NCBI GenBank assembly: GCA_964019695.1
Contig: OZ026524.1
Span: 15,058,309 to 15,122,308, forward strand
Origin: Loripinus fragilis
Taxonomy: Eukaryota; Mollusca; Bivalvia; Lucinida; Lucinidae
Length of the DNA: 64,000 bases
Direction: 5' to 3'
This document shows, one piece after another, positions 45,515-56,792 of this stretch (the stretch's first letter is position 1; the number at the start of each line of letters is the position of its first letter). Position numbers and translations under genes: made by a program. The notes beneath the pieces were generated by a model that searched no databases, had not been told where the DNA came from, and worked only from the letters and a program-made list of their open reading frames with translations.

Positions 45515-46232
45515 ACCAGTACACAGATAATACGGCAGCTGTCGCCTCTATTTTTCAACTAACAGTCTGTACATGGCTGCTGTCAAAACACAACTGATCT
45601 AGAGTAACTTTTAAGATACTTATGTGGACACTATTAGCATGTGAACGCAGATTAAATATACTTTAACTTATGTGTGTATATTTGCTCCATATAGCAAAAT
45701 ACTTACAGGTGTAAATTTTGTGCATGTGAACGGGGCCTTAGACATGGGTAAAAGCTGAAAATGAGGCGTGGTTTTATTCAAAAGTAACTGTATCATCTTG
45801 CGCCATTACCTCAGTATAGACGCAAAACACATTATTTAGTCCTTAAAACGCAGCAAAATAACTGCATCTGAAAATGTCTATTTAACATAAGCATAGAGGC
45901 AAACATTGTGGACCCATATCAGACTGCTCCTACAGGAGCAGTCTGATATGGATCCACACTGTTTGTCTATTAGGCTTCAAATATTTTAGTGGACGACAAA
46001 AACATACATTTTGTGATTATGCGCTTTAAGGGTTAATAAATATGAGTTCAGTGTGTATACGGTTAGGATTTTCATGAAATGCATGCACGTTTGCGGCCCA
46101 AAAGCTTATAACTATTTACCAAATTATATATAAAACCTGATTTCCCTTCCATAGCAGATGAAATAGCCGAACCACACCCAGATATGAATATTAAACTTGC
46201 CGCCTTTACAGTAAGCGAAAAGTCTATTAATA

Positions 46233-46553
46233 GCTTTGCGACGGACCTGCATTACTAGAAAACCCTTAATTCCATGATCTAGTTCTTATTTGTTCGGGTA
46301 CAACAAAAACATTTTTACTCACGACGTGACTGCAGTAGCATACAATGTGGATTTTCGATTAATGTGTACATGTATAGAAAACGATGACAAGAATCCTCAC
46401 GATCATCGTATATCCATCCTCTATGCGCCAGCTGCGCATAATATTTCGTTTAGTATATATCTGTTTTAATGATTGTATTTGCTTTCTATTTACATTTTAT
46501 TTAAATCTGACATTTGTAGGCGGTTATCTTAATATTACAACAGTTGGTCTTGG
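46233..46553. other. no gene seen
   Basis: AT-rich flank between the nested insertion and the 46.5 kb foldback; nothing supported. Confidence 0.3.
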
Positions 46554-47868
46554 TATTTATCACATACTTATACTAGTATTGCCCTTAGCCCAACCGTATC
46601 GACCAAGTCAAATAGAGCTGTCCAGCCCTGCGATCCAAAACTCATGTAGAGGGCTGATACGGGGGCTGATATTTTCCTGTCTCGCCCTCCCCAGCAGTTG
46701 ATCTCGCCCTGGAGAAAAAAAACAGGGAATATCTGCAAAAATAATTGAAAAATAAAGAACGCGGGCGTATTCTTGCATATTTTACCTGATTCCAACCAAA
46801 ATCTTGCTGAAAACACCGCTAAAACATTGAACTATCCATTTTCTTACACATAGTATCTCCATTTAAAATGGCGACAGCGTCAAACTTTCAAACGTCATAT
46901 TTCGCAAACAAAAAGATCGACGAAATGATAAGTCAAGGTCGCAAATATGTTCACATGTAACGCCATGCAAACCATCCATGGCCAGTTCTTTTTAAGGATT
47001 GTTTAACGACACTATAAGAACTGTTGAATGTACATGCAGTACGTAATTTAAATGGTTTATTGTATTAACTCCCTCATCTCTCAGCAGTTGGAATGTTTGA
47101 ATTATACATGCACTGTTTCAGCCTTTGAGGCTGACATATAGAGGATCTTACATGAGTGCTCATGTTTTATTGAATTTATTAAACGAGTTGGGAAAAAGAG
47201 ATAAAAAGCGAGGCTTGCCGAGCATTTTATCTCTTCTTCGCAACGAGGTTAATAAATTCAATAATACAAGAGAATGAATGTTAGATTCTATTTATAATAT
47301 GACACTAAGATTATTTGAAACCTCATTTCTGCCGTTAGAATGTTATAATTTTGCCATTATTTACGCAACGTTATTATGGACGTCATAACGTTTCCCGAAA
47401 ATCGATAAACCACTAAAAATGGATATTGCAATGTTTTAGCGGTGTTTTCAGTGCGATTTTGGTTGGAATCAGGTTGGTCTATCTTTCCTATCATATCTTT
47501 GTTTTATTTCACTTCCGAACTGTCCTATCAGCTACTACTTTCTCTTAAAAGACGCAACCCCCCGCGCTATAATAGTCAAGTGTGACGGACGGCGTGTAAA
47601 CCATAGATGTAGAAAATGTGCAAGAATAAGTCCACCTTCTTTATTTTTACAATTTGTTTGCAGATATTCCCTGTTTTTTTTTATCCTCCTTGGGAGGGCG
47701 GGACAGGAAAATATCGACCCCCGTATCAGCCCCCGTATCAGCCCCCGTATCAGCCCTCTACATGAGTAATGGATTGCAGGGCTGGATAGCTCTACTTGAA
47801 TTGGTTGAAACGGCTGGGCCAAAAGTCTAGTATCAAAGGCAATACTAGTATATAAGTATGTGATAAAG
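46554..47868. mobile_element. 1.3 kb foldback element
   Basis: Left arm 46554-46850 is mirrored by 47418-47868: TATCACATACTTATACTAGT, CCAGCCCTGCGATCC, CATGTAGAGGGCTGATACGG, AACAGGGAATATCTGCAAA and ATTCCAACCAAAATCTTGC all have inverted partners. The right arm has the unit CCCCCGTATCAG three times (47717-47754) where the left has fewer. The loop contains an inverted copy of the 40975-41310 repeat with its hairpin (47165-47270). Confidence 0.75.
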
Positions 47869-47942
47869 TCACTTAATTTAGTGATTGTTGATAAGAAATT
47901 AATATATAATTCCATAGCTTTTTACACGCATAAGAATATGAT

Positions 47943-48088
47943 AATATACAATTGATGCATTCTTTTGAGGTTAACATCAGAATTTGTCAACCCGAGAACA
48001 GTAATGTTCACCGAAGTGAACATCACTTTCGAGGGTTGACTAATCCTGATGTTAAGCGAAAAAGAATGCACCAATTGTTTTGTTATAT
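47943..48088. repeat. 146-base hairpin with ~70-base arms
   Basis: GATGCATTCTTTTGAGGTTAACATCAG, TCAACCC and AATGTTCAC are mirrored as GTGAACATC, GGGTTGA, CTGATGTTAAGCGAAAAAGAATGCA around a short loop CGAA. No second copy was seen in the window. The 27-base text is split here for clarity: arms run 47943-48010 and 48016-48088. Confidence 0.8.
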
Positions 48089-48243
48089 GCTGTCTCTCTT
48101 TTCCTAGTTTTATTTAAAGTATTTTTATATTTATTAATTTACTCAAGTCAGATGTTCCATGTGCACTTTCACTAGGGAGATTATTTCCACAATCTACTTC
48201 CCAAATTTCTGGAACTCTTATGAGATAGCAAAATAATTGCATT

Positions 48244-48445
48244 TTAACCCATATATGACTAGCGTCCTTTTTGTGGGACATAAGCAAACAGTGAAGACTC
48301 AGATCAGACGCCACAGAATGCGGCTACTGATCAGGGTCTCTACTGTTTGCTTGCATAATTTTCTATTAAAACTTGAATAAAAATGAAAAATACAACCTAA
48401 CATCCCTTAAAACAGATATGGACTGTTCTAATTGATAACGGTGGG
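48244..48445. mobile_element. hairpin MITE, GCAAACAGTG core, copy at 48.3 kb
   Basis: TTTAACCCATATATGACTAG leads into AAGCAAACAGTGAAGACTC at 48282. The mirror GGGTCTCTACTGTTTGCTT ends at 48352. The inner stem CAGATCAG ... CTGATCAG encloses CGCCACAGAATGCGG. It shares flanks with 32636-32850 and 2357-2575. Confidence 0.7.
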
Positions 48446-49525
48446 AACTTCCATTTAAATGCTGTTCTCAAAAAATGAACGAACATTTTAACTGTGAAAT
48501 ATACATAAGAAACTTCGGGCTCAGGTTGATACAGTCGACTCGAAAATACAAAATCTTGTATTATGCTACTAACGGTGTTAGTACATAATTACAGTCTTCC
48601 GGTTGTTGGTAGCACACGAAAATAGAACCTTTAGAAATTTAGCACTTGCCGTTTCTGGGCCCTTTATGGCGTAAATGGGTGCTTTTTCGACTTTAAATGT
48701 ACATGTGATTCAAGATTGGTCTATATTTGTCAGGCTGATGCAGAAAAATGCATCTTTGTGTGGACTATTTTGTCACAGACTAACCGGCGCACTCCCCAGG
48801 TAACGTCTGACGCGGGTCGGATTTCAGCCCGGATTTTTTTTTTACTGTTCCCCAAAGAACGGAGAATGCTGAGAAAACGAGATTATCAAGGTAGGTTGTC
48901 TTTTCACTTTTTTGATAGGTGAATGACAGATCTTGCCACTCACAGACAGAAAAAAGTCCAAGCAATGTCCTGGAAAAAGTTGTAGATGCTCGAATTCTGC
49001 ATTTTTACATGGAGTTGACTGGGACCGATTAATTGTGCACCGAACCCTATAAGAGAGAAGGTGAAAAAAAAACGAAAATCTTTGTAAAGCAGTCAATTTT
49101 CAATGAATTCAGATGAAATTTCGCACACAGATCAGGAATCAAAATAGAAATAATTTGAAATTATTTTTGGAAGAAATTTAAATTTAAATTTTGAAATTTT
49201 ATTGAATTTTAGTTTAAATTTTAAATTTTTCTTAAAATCATTTTTAAAGCCTGGTTATCTCGAGGAAAGACTCGAATTGCATAATATACCAGAAAATGCA
49301 ATTAAATGGCCATACACAAACAGTTTTGACCAGGATTTGACTAATCAATCCGAGCAGGCTGACCGTGATACTCCGTTTTTGCAGACTGGCTAGCACTGCT
49401 GTGCAAGTTGATTTTTGTGATTGTATTCCCTTTTCTACTGAAATGTGCTATGAGTGCTAACTCACTTTAACTGTACCAGTATGGTGACTTAGCATATGGG
49501 TATTTATTAAAACACTCTTAGGATA
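48446..49525. other. no gene seen
   Basis: ORFs of 60-84 codons here overlap on both strands and have no family features. A C-run of 15 lies shortly after, at 49744-49758. Confidence 0.3.
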
Positions 49526-50022
49526 CTTACACTCATTAGAACCGCCTCATAGAGATGGCACTTAAAGGCATAATGATGAGGATCCGCAGGGACTGGTCAG
49601 GACCATTCCCCCAAGCAGGTTCCCTGGCCTCATTGCTTAGACCAATAAAATTCAATTGTATTTGGCTGTTCAACTCACCGGGTCGAGGCTGTACTAATTT
49701 GAACATAAACTTAAACTTTTTCAGCTAAACAAATCAACTGCAGCCCCCCCCCCCCCCCAGCTTCACCCGAGATCAAATTTTGTTCTTATTTCGACCACGC
49801 AAGCAGTAGTATTGTTTGGTACTCATTAGAGTCGCCTCACACTCAAAATTGTGTTTTGAAGCTACTCATTAGAACCGCCTTACATAGATAATGATATAAC
49901 ACAGTTATTAAAGCTCATTTAGTTACCTAACCCCAAATGAAGCACTTTCACGCAGATACTCGTATTATGTGCTTAAGCGGGTTGTGATATTTCTCGTTCG
50001 ACGAGGCCGTTCTAATGAGTAA
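49526..50022. repeat. cluster of CATTAGAACCGCCT motifs
   Basis: ACTCATTAGAACCGCCTCA at about 49531, ACTCATTAGAGTCGCCTCA at 49821, ACTCATTAGAACCGCCTTA at 49864, and the inverse GGCCGTTCTAATGAGTAA at 50006-50023. The outer pair could be the ends of one element of about 490 bases. Confidence 0.45.
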
Positions 50023-50919
50023 TCTTTACTTACAGTCTTTTCAGAAATTTCAAATTTGGGATATAGTTTCATCAAAAAAGAGGATGAGCAATTTCCATTA
50101 TGATATGGGCATTAAATCTAGCCCTAGGTCTCAAATCTTTCCCACTCTGGCCATTTTGGTAGCATGTAAATTACAGAATATTTCACATTCAGAACTAGCA
50201 GTGTAGATCATGATTAGAATGAAATGATGTGTTTCGTCCAGCATCAGGCACTCATCAGTGAAGCTGCTCTACTTCAGACACAAAGTAAGTGGTATAAATT
50301 GCTGTTTTCAGCATGCTTGGGCGCAACGTAGCTTGGTTTTGGGGGCAAATTTGAATGTGATTCAAAACTGTTCGCGATTTTGCTTAAAATCACTTTAAAA
50401 TTTGATTTTTTAGCTTCAGTTTTTAAATTTTGTAACTAAAGTTTTTGTGAGATTATCGTTTAGTGACTCTTACAGATGCCTAAACTTTCTATCCCATCCT
50501 CACACGAATAATGGATACCACCAAATACCTCATTTTATACATGAGTCATAATTTATTTTCGTCGAAATTCTTGAGTTTTACAATTTACTCGAAAACAGAA
50601 TGTACCATGGCCCAACTGTTGCCCAAAAATGTTAAAACTAGCTTTATTTAGCATGTTGATGTATTTGATTCTGATTCAAAGATGTTATAAAGATATTTTG
50701 TTATGGTTTAAACAGGCCAAAATGACGCTTTTTCACTGTAACCAGACAAGTTAACCGGTGTTTCTTGAATCACAGAAGACTCATAAGTTATTATTTTAAC
50801 TAGTTCTTTTTGCTTTTGATAGTTTCATATTTTAGTGTGCATTTCAAAAATATAATACTGTGTTTTACTGACACCTAGATATCTAAATCATCTGCCAAAC
50901 TTTGAATACAGCCTTCCAC
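50023..50919. other. no gene seen
   Basis: Has CCCATCCTCACACGAATAATGG at about 50488, related to 31206 and 38058. Nothing else supported. Confidence 0.3.
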
Positions 50920-51780
50920 TCACTCATGTAACAAAAACCTATTCTGCTAAAGTAATATACCATCCCAGAGATATAATAGCTACTCCCTAACTCCATTTTG
51001 AAGTGTGGCTATTTCCAGTCAGCATGAAAATTAAAACGAATAACATTTTCGACTGTTTGACATGAAATATCTATTTCTAGGTTTGCAGGTAGGTGCGTAA
51101 TTTATGCATATGGTCCCTAATGTAACGGTGATATATTGTTTATCTGAAATACTTTTGCTGTTGGAGAATTTGGATACACATTGTCTTAGTGTATAGTTTC
51201 TTAATTTGGGCCGCCTGGGATGTCAATGTATTCCTTATATGTTTATTTACAGATTAACTACGAATATATCACTCATGTAACATTCACTACTGTAACGTTA
51301 CAGGAAAGATCAAAATGTTACATGAGGGAAGAAATATTATTTAATGTTTAGCTGATAAAATTGTGAATTGTGTAAGCAACTAGTAGCTTAGAAATACGTT
51401 TTTATTTATGTAAATGTTCCAAACTCTTCAAAAACAAATATATGTTATGTAATATGTTAACTATGTATCGTAATTTAGCAGTACAAACATGGGCAATGAC
51501 TAAATATAGCAAAATTCACTCCTGTAACAAACCAATTCTCTCATGTAACATAATATTTTTGAACTAAGTTGAATTACATTTTGTTAGAAGTGAATTTAAT
51601 TTGTTTATTCAATTCAAGTAAACGTATTATTTGATTTATTTGCGTTAATGTTCTGTCAATATATGTGTTTTTGTTTAATACAAAACCATTAGTTCCATAT
51701 AATATGCTTGGTTATTCCCTCCTGTAACAGAAAAAAACACTCGTGTAACACACATTTCACTACTGTGACACATGTTAATC
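50920..51780. repeat. dispersed CACTCATGTAACA motif cluster
   Basis: The 10-13 base motif CACTC(A/C)TGTAACA and variants recurs at about 50930, 51270, 51284 (plus its inverse near 51317), 51520, 51538, 51720, 51741 and 51763. The spacing is irregular and the DNA between them AT-rich. Confidence 0.5.
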
Positions 51781-52402
51781 AAGTCTGTATGAGGAAACTC
51801 TTTAAGTAATAAGATCATGTTATTACTGATTGAAAACATTACTTTATTGTGTCTATGAAAAAAACAACTAGAACTGGATTTTATGTACTGCATTACAAAA
51901 ATATTTCTAAAAAATAATGTAATGCCGCCCAATAAAGGCGATTTATTCAAATAACAGGTTTGGATGAATAAATATAATAGGACATTGTATCAAGAGTAGG
52001 ACAATGTTATATTTTTCACTGCGTACATGTCTAAATATTAACATAAACATCCAATCAGATGGTTAATATAAATTCATATGTTTAGAAATAAGAAAATATT
52101 ATTGTTACAGTAGGGAATAGAGGGCATGACTTATCATCACAAAACCATCTTTTCAAACAAAAATAAGATTCATTAAGCTGTATCTCGACTGATTTTGTAT
52201 AGCTATAACATCAAGCAACACAAAGGGAGAAGGAAAAATGAGATATAAATATGTTTATTTTTTCAAAATTTCAAAGCCAAATTTCGACGAAAATAAATTA
52301 TGACTCACATGTCATTGGAAAAACATGAAAAAGACTTCCAGAAAATCCTAAATACGCTGAAATGCGACATGGTGACGTAATTTTAACATTACAATGACGT
52401 CA
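51781..52402. other. no gene seen
   Basis: AT-rich; no supported frame or repeat pair. Confidence 0.3.
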
Positions 52403-52520
52403 CAGATCGACGTGCGGCCAGCGTGCGGCCAACGTGCGGCTGTTCTTTTTTTTTTATTTTACCCACGGGCTGGTACGGGTGTGTGAGATCGAATTATCTC
52501 ACATGGGTAAAAACAACAGA
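52403..52520. repeat. CpG-rich 11-base triplication and adjacent hairpin
   Basis: CGTGCGGCCAG, CGTGCGGCCAA and CGTGCGGCTG follow one another at 52410-52441. After a T-run, TTTTACCCA and TGTGAGAT (split by a 16-base GC-rich insert) are mirrored by ATCTCACATGGGTAAAA at about 52494-52510. Confidence 0.55.
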
Positions 52521-52959
52521 AATCTCGATCTGCTGTGCGAGAAACTGTGTTCTGTGTCTCTTCTCTGCGGTGCCATGGGTTGGTCTGTGATCTGTGATTG
52601 TCGCATTTCTTTGTAATGCTCACTTGTTTTTCCACGTAATGTAGCTCAAATAGTACTTAAATAAAGAATAAAAATATTTTAAAAAAATCTTGAATTAAAC
52701 TGACTGTCAGATAATACAAATACAGCTCATCCCATTGACGTAGTTCATATCTAACAGAATCTAGCAGTGACGTCAAATAAAAACATTCTAAAGTGTACAA
52801 ACAGTGAGGATATTGTAGAAGATTTAACACTTATTTAAGATATGTTTATATATGACAGTCATTAAGGTCATACTACTCTATGTAAAAGCAATTATGTTAA
52901 TTAGGCAAATATATTGACCAGGTGAGCAAGTGGTATTAGATAGGCTGTTGAATAAATAT
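52521..52959. other. no gene seen
   Basis: AT-rich; shares TTGGTCTGTGATCTGTGATTG (52579) with 62070, indicating an old repeat. Confidence 0.3.
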
Positions 52960-53180
52960 GAGCCAGATCGTGCGATTTAGGTACTTATCGCATATGCGAG
53001 CATCGAAGGCTCAGATGAGCCTGCGCATTTGCGCAGGATCATCTGAGCCTTTGCTGCTTGCATATGCCTTTTATGTACGTAGATGAAGGATCTGGCCAAA
53101 ATTCAGGCGTTTAAATCCACTAGATAACTGCGCATGCGCGTTTAAAGAATGATTTTGCACATATGCGATAAGTAAAAATG
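52960..53180. mobile_element. hairpin element with CTTATCGCATATGCG ends
   Basis: TACTTATCGCATATGCGA at 52980 is mirrored by GCACATATGCGATAAGTA at 53157-53174. A central hairpin AAGGCTCAGATGAGCCTGCG has its mirror CGCAGGATCATCTGAGCCTT (53007-53059). Related text at 13650-13815 and 30170-30345. Confidence 0.65.
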
Positions 53181-54187
53181 AATCTTGAGCTGGCTTATAT
53201 CAAGATCGACCTGCTTCTTGAGAAAGTAATCTAAACAACACAATAGAACATGAGGATGCATAGTTTGAACTTTGAAAAGTGATAACTACCAGCCAAGGCA
53301 GTTTCCTACTTAAGAAGCAGGGCGTTATGAAGATACGCCCTCATGAGTAGTAAAGTAGCGGCTGTATCTTATTCCATGAGGTAAATGGAACGTGAAAAGT
53401 ACTGCAGAGAATTGCCTTTGAGATTTAGTCCGTTATAAGGGGTATTTTCGAAGGCAGGTTATCATTTAGTAGCAATGACAATTAAAAACACTCAAGTCTT
53501 CTCATTTTCGCAATGTCACTGTTATGATACGGGAAAGGGATAGTGTGACTGATATCCGTCGACAAATATTTGAGATTTATGAGTGACTGTCCTTTAAACA
53601 TGTTAACTTGGATTTTACAAAATATGAAGCCTGTGCAATATGCAGAGATAGTGCGATCGTAACAGCAAAATATACCATCATTTGCAATTGACGAAGTTTA
53701 TTTTTGTAACATACTGTCAACTTATTCATGATAGTATTAATGAAGTACATCTGGTTTCTAAAGAAGGGAAACTTTACCCATACAGCAATTACTAACGTCT
53801 ATGCAAATTCGAACATGGTATTTTAGTGCATACAAATCACAAATAATACGGGACACACGGGCTTTTTCCGCCGGTTCTTTAAATTCTTATTTCTTTTTTC
53901 TTGAATGGCAAATGAGCAGCTCATAATGTAAGGGTACGAGTGGGCCGTGCACTCTAGCATTAGTAAATTTATGAAAGGAATTTGTAACCTTACCTTACCG
54001 CCTCTATGTAAAATATATCGCAACTGTTTCGGGCTACATTCATATTATTTGTGCCGGTACCCAGCATAAGGTAAAAGTTGGCATGCGCGCACAGCGAAGA
54101 TTCCAATCAGTCTGCACATCCACACAGTCTGATCAGAGTCTTAGTTTCCCACCCGAAGAAACGTTGAACCCTTGGCTACCCATAGAG
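53181..54187. other. no gene seen; one decayed hairpin core
   Basis: AGTCTGCACATCCACACAGTCTGATCAGAG at 54109-54138 (20-base limit aside, described as a weak stem AGTCTG / CAGTCT) resembles 3416-3448. Otherwise unremarkable. Confidence 0.3.
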
Positions 54188-54250
54188 CGCCCATCAAAGA
54201 CTCTGATCAGCCTGTGCAGATGCACAGGCTGATCTGAGTCCTGATGGGCG
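54188..54250. repeat. near-perfect hairpin, CTGATCAGCCTGTGC module
   Basis: CGCCCATCAAAGACTCTGAT and CAGCCTGTGCA are mirrored around GAT as TGCACAGGCTGATCTGAGTC and TGATGGGCG. Arms of about 30 bases with very few mismatches. A related hairpin is at 61588-61661. Confidence 0.8.
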
Positions 54251-54765
54251 TACATGCCAACTTGTACCTTTTGCTGGAGACCGGCTAGTTTTCATTTTCT
54301 TTCACACGCACATCGATACAATGACGTATTTGTCTGTCGATCTCGATACATATGCTGCATTGCAATTTAAAGATTTATACTTCCTGCCTTCTTCGTGCGT
54401 TGCCTGGTCTAAATCTACAGCACCTACATTTTACTTATACAATAATTATGAATTCAGATTTAACTGGAAATCTACAAAAACACACATAATGCATGCGACG
54501 TGTAGATTTTTTTTCCAAAATGAAATGTATGGCATGCCTAAGAGAAACCAATTCGAACACTCCACTGAGCAAGAATGCATTACCCGCGTGATTTTTCCGA
54601 GTCACTAGTTCCAACAGGTGGGCAAACACGCTCACTGATCACTAATACTCATGTAGGCCACCCATTCAACAACATTTTTTGCGTTTGACCCACTATCAAA
54701 TATCTTCAATGCCCAAGAACAATGTAGTGGACAAAATTTAAAACCGAACTAGAAATGAAACAGGC

Positions 54766-55143
54766 GCATTGTATTCGAAATTTCCCCGCGCATGCCACGT
54801 GAGAAATACCTGTCAAAATTTTATGCTGGCCTAAAGAATTGTCATGCCTTGCAAATTAAAATGGTTTACCGATTCCCAGTAATCAAATATAAACGATCCA
54901 CCATCGATCCACCAACGAAACGTCATTGGGCCGATAGTGGCCCGAGATCGCATTGTATTCGAAATTTCACCTCACATGCCACGTGAAAAATATGTCAAAA
55001 TGTTAATGCTGACCTAAAGAATTGTCATGGCTTGCAAATTAAAATGGTTTACCAATTCTCAGTAATCATATATAAGCGAGCCACCATCGGCCCACCAGCG
55101 AAAATTTAAAATGACGTTTCCCTGGTGGGCCGATAGTGGCCCT
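54766..55143 (+). repeat. tandem duplication (~185 bases) ending in ACCATCGGCCCACC hairpins
   Basis: GCATTGTATTCGAAATTTC starts each unit (54766 and 54950). Both run through GCCACGTGA, CTAAAGAATTGTCATG and AAATGGTTTACC to a hairpin: CCACCATCGATCCACCAACG / GGGCCGATAGTGGCC (54898-54942) and CCACCATCGGCCCACCAGCG / CTGGTGGGCCGATAGTGGCC (55080-55141). The stem belongs to the same hairpin family as 2757-2826 and 63006-63073. Confidence 0.75.
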
Positions 55144-55276
55144 AGATTGTATGCTGACTGGGTTGTTAAGCTCAATCTTCAAAGGACTTGCACATTTATC
55201 CCAAGAGTGTGAGTGTACCCATAGATAAGCAATTTGCACATATTGATAACGCCAAAAACCCTTCATCAGTTAAATA

Positions 55277-56289
55277 TACGAGGGTTGTCCCAGTAAATCG
55301 TGGACTTGTGCTATTAAACGAGATTGTCTTTGTGGAATTCTATGAAATTTGTACGATATGTTTATATACATCTACGACACATTTTCTGTAAATATGGGTG
55401 AAATCACAGTTTAGATAACAAAGTTATGACCCTTTATTTGAGGGTATCTCTGCGTATGCGGAGCACGTCACAAATTATTTTGCTGTATTTTCAGAGCGGG
55501 ATGGTCAAATGTTTTGACTCTACTCTTTTTAAATAAGCTTAAATGGTGACAAAATATTGCCATAATTTGTTGAGTAAGTCTCCCTGGTTCAAGTAAAGAC
55601 TAAATAGAAAGTTTAGATATGTTAAACAATCAAACAAGTGCGATCTTTTAGATTTGATACGAGTCAGCATATTTACCATTAAAATAACTTGCAGAAAAAT
55701 AGCATGCGTTCCGTTAAATTGAGCTTGTCTTTGTGATATTACTAAAATAATTTTATGCAAAACCCATTTTACGACACTAGTGACTCTTGGACCCATCATT
55801 CAACATTAAAAGAACGTAGTTTTACGTGATTAAATAGCTAAAAAAATTGTTGAAAGCTAATATTTGCGCCGTACCGTTTTTCTAACCTTAGCATTTTCTG
55901 AATAATAAAAATGTGGTAGGTACGTAAAATCGTTTATAAAATCAATTCGAATGGACAGAAACGTTTTCAGTTTTCATCACCATACCTTGCATGGTTTCTA
56001 GTTGATGTGGTAATGCATTGTTTAAAAAACAAAAGCGAAATTTGATTGAATGTACACTACCTTTTGGACTAGAATAGTTTCATTACAAAACTTTTGACGT
56101 GCGCCGCTCACGCCGACATACCGTCAAGTAAAGGTTCATAAATTTTATTAGCTAAACTGAGATTGCACCCATATTTATGCAAAATGTTCCACATAAGTAT
56201 ATAAACACATCCTGAAAATATCATAGAATTACTGGTACACAGTCTCGTGCTATAACAAAAGTCCACTATTTATTGGGACAACCCTCGTA
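55277..56289. mobile_element. mariner-like element with ~210-base inverted arms
   Basis: The ends are TACGAGGGTTGTCCCA, flanked by TA, typical of mariner family termini. Homology of the two arms extends to about 55495 and from about 56080, with ATATGTTTATATAC, TAAATATGGGTG and TCAGTTTAG blocks mirrored. The middle has no transposase frame. About 1,013 bases long. Confidence 0.8.
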
Positions 56290-56589
56290 TAACAGTGTTT
56301 CATACAAAGTATTGTGTCTGACATCTTTTAGCGTGTGGCACCTGTCAACCCGACCGCCGGTCAGCACGTTTAAGAAATCTAGAAAATAATTTCTTCTCTC
56401 CAAGTAGGCATGCTTATGATATGTTGGGAGTGTCGCATATGTTAGCAGTGAAGGCTGATGCGAGCGTGTGCAAAAGTGCAGTCCTGTCAGAGCACTTCAT
56501 TGCTCGAGCTCTAGAAAACAGTTGGGCCACTTGTCTCACTGGGAACCTGCTCAAGTAGTTTTAAAGGTTGGCTTTTCATTTATATGATA
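56290..56589. other. no gene seen
   Basis: Contains a weak GCGAGCGTGTGCAAAAGTGC ... hairpin remnant at about 56460. Nothing else. Confidence 0.3.
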
Positions 56590-56792
56590 CAGAAAAACCT
56601 GTGTAAAATGACCACTCTCAAAAAGATCGAAAATTGGGTTTCAAACCCAATTATCGCTTAATGCAAGTCAAAAATATTGCAGAATGCTCCAAGGGCATTC
56701 TGCAATACTTTCGACCTTCATTAAGCTACCGTTTGTCATTAGGATCTTTGTTTTGTCTATTTTTGAGTGGCCGTTTTACACAGGTTTTACTG
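56590..56792 (+). mobile_element. pogo/Tc1-like MITE, copy 2
   Basis: Starts CAGAAAAACCTGTGTAAAAT and ends ACACAGGTTTTACTG with TA on both sides. It aligns with 16565-16770 throughout, including ATTGCAGAATGCTCCAAGGG. Confidence 0.75.

Larger units (their letters stand above)
43238..45737 (-). mobile_element. PIF/Harbinger DNA transposon, 2,500 bases, TTA target duplication
   Basis: The ends are GGCCCCGTTCACATGCAC and its exact complement. TTA flanks both sides (43235-43237, 45738-45740), and the uninterrupted MITE copy has a single TTA at that place. Subterminal repeats CATGTGAACG and TTACGTAAG cluster at 43264-43480 and 45640-45735 and may bind transposase. The only coding content is the split transposase. 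The Myb/SANT-like second protein usual for autonomous Harbingers is not visible; 43500-44400 has no supported frame. Confidence 0.95.
43168..46232. mobile_element. hairpin MITE (GACTTTTCGCTTACTG ends) split by a Harbinger insertion
   Basis: Left part 43168-43237 and right part 45738-46232 together make the inverted copy of 28888-29449, with ends TATTCTTTGACTTTTCGCTT and AAGCGAAAAGTCTATTAATA. The central hairpin is TGGACCCATATCAGACTGCT with its mirror (45909-45955). Confidence 0.9.
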
